A stretch of DNA of 15,557 bases from G001797105 sp964528155 (GTDB lineage Bacteria; Chloroflexota; Anaerolineae; Anaerolineales; E44-bin32). The notes under the pieces were generated by a model. That model saw nothing but the letters and a program-made list of their open reading frames with translations. It was not told the DNA's origin and ran no database searches. The translations under genes and the position numbers were made by a program. The DNA is taken from positions 1 through 15,557 of the forward strand of contig CAZGRL010000083.1 of the NCBI GenBank assembly GCA_964528155.1. Reading direction: 5' to 3'. This document shows, piece by piece, positions 15,501 through 15,557 of the stretch (position 1 is its first letter; each line of letters begins with the position of its first letter).

Positions 15501-15557
15501 TCAGTGTCAGCAGCAGTACCGATTTGCCGGATCCGGACGTGCCGGCGACCATGCCAT
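12544..15557 (-). CDS. EccC/EssC-like type VII secretion ATPase, three FtsK/SpoIIIE domains (5' end outside window)
   Basis: About 1003 residues of the motor are visible; the frame is open at the window edge, and the first visible Met is internal, immediately before a Walker A. Numbering from that Met: domain 1 has Walker A GTSGSGKS (4-11), a VDYKGGAAF segment (35-43), Walker B FIIVDE with E120, and ATQRPSG (152-158). Domain 2 has GAAGRGKT (364-371) and VLIDNASEF, where Asn replaces the catalytic Glu. Domain 3 has GPPVTGKT (657-664) and VIIDHYDD, also lacking the Glu. One active and two degenerate ATPases is the EccC pattern, in which the C-terminal domain binds the substrate signal. The C-terminal ~90 residues are unusual: a Glu/Pro/Ala-rich linker (917-942), a Met/Gln-rich helix (943-962) and a Lys-rich end. 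An N-terminal membrane or FHA part would be upstream, outside the window. ATP hydrolysis would drive export of the WXG100 substrates. Confidence 0.9.
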   Translation of the reverse strand, partial: GMVAGTSGSGKSVLLLTLIAAMAIRYDPRIVNFVLVDYKGGAAFEPFKKLPHCVDIATNLQGNAVERIFIAMKAELDRRAKLLADGRVGDLVDYRKRVIPRLKEEDPLPKTFPHLFIIVDEFAEMIMANPEYKAQFESITRLGRAFGATLILATQRPSGMVTDQMRANMKFRICLRVETADDSKELLKRPDAATLPPLGGRGYVQIGGGALTEVQAAWAGGEYIADETEPVYTADEMLEALGLTTDNQPGLMIDWIVGALAAEAKRQGVPKQTKPWPDPLPSLLPMNQSIDATYIGEGRSPKQLVLHPDVARWVDNVDATPIWTEKQADEALAARTVMGVIDNPYLAEQRVLTIDLASDPLAIFGAAGRGKTTFLKSLAIGLAATHSPADLHIFALDFGRGGLKALKSLPHIGGIVEVNEEERVERLLRMVRNTIDDRQRKLQAYDSLADYNAANPQDRLPAVLVLIDNASEFKETYEGYLLDLINLVRDGRSFGVYFAVTAPLINDLPNKLFSILSQRITFTQIDPSDYTTILGRGWASFNDEPGRGLVIDLVGARPQPLEFQTAIPIVGDDTDFYRELSDRMAKAWDAMVEADPGLLLRRAKPVEPLSEAIDLHSVMLPLGVGPADLVVPLGINDLDREPTLIEFKAKGPNWLVVGPPVTGKTTTLRSLVLSLAHSYSPDQVAMVLVDPSDTSRQFFNYGGGDGATLRDLPHVLATVSTARQFDSMVKRLQAEFDEAVRAKLKSNKSSFTPQDNKTRSIFVIIDHYDDAEVFNRSGLGLGGLSEIGKGKNLHFIIAGSLGIMRNSMDDLRRRAESSRYTLVLQDLEAVRYMGVRGNFSVKGELPLGRGFLVRSIHATLVQMCAPVVDGHDGRSAEDELTAMIAEIRRAYPASARWSYHAKDLAAVEKAIETAVPLDEEEEPPSSAPPPAPASPPAPEQSETMAQLSELMAMQAQMTEQLKTAEIPDAKTFASLTVEAEAKPAGKKKGTDGAPAKKSRKKKG

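Noticed and set aside
1..15557. CRISPR arrays, tRNA/rRNA genes, insertion sequences or attachment sites
   Set aside because: No regularly spaced repeats, no cloverleaf-like or rRNA sequence, no transposase-like protein and no paired terminal repeats were seen.

Overview
The window is a GC-rich bacterial chromosome segment. The gene content (EccC/EssC-type FtsK ATPase, WXG100-fold proteins, membrane proteins joining vWA and FHA domains, a cupredoxin lipoprotein, an OtsA-like enzyme) suggests a free-living, probably monoderm bacterium. My best guess is Chloroflexota, with a deep Actinomycetota lineage as the alternative. This is inferred from gene style, not from a marker gene.

Layout. Bases 1-120 (minus) hold the first 40 codons of a trehalose-6-phosphate synthase-like gene. 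A divergent 462-bp spacer follows, containing an 8-bp-arm inverted repeat. Bases 583-2675 (plus) encode an OmpR-family response regulator and its membrane histidine kinase, overlapping by ATGA. Bases 2952-3365 encode a type-I copper (cupredoxin) lipoprotein that ends in a strong rho-independent terminator. A plus-strand block runs from 3643 to 11813: a vWA-TM-FHA membrane protein; two tandem cassettes, each a WXG100-domain protein followed by a probable EspG-like partner; and a second vWA-TM-FHA protein. A 17-bp perfect hairpin at 11844-11880 separates this block from a convergent minus-strand pair: a ubiquitin-like/FHA fusion (11905-12540) and a triple-ATPase EccC/EssC-like motor (12544 to beyond the window end).

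How the genes may work together. The motor, the WXG100 proteins and the ubiquitin-like domain together point to a type VII (ESX/WXG100) secretion system of non-canonical composition. I propose that the motor recognises the two WXG100-domain substrates, which share about 63% identity over their first 99 residues but have unrelated C-terminal parts, as polymorphic effectors do. Each substrate would be escorted by the related protein encoded just downstream. The two vWA-TM-FHA proteins and the cytoplasmic ubiquitin-like/FHA protein may form the envelope scaffold and a phosphothreonine-dependent regulatory layer. EccB/D/E, EsaA/EssA/EssB, mycosin and a Ser/Thr kinase are not seen here; they may lie outside the window or be replaced. 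The two-component system and the cupredoxin probably belong to separate transcription units.
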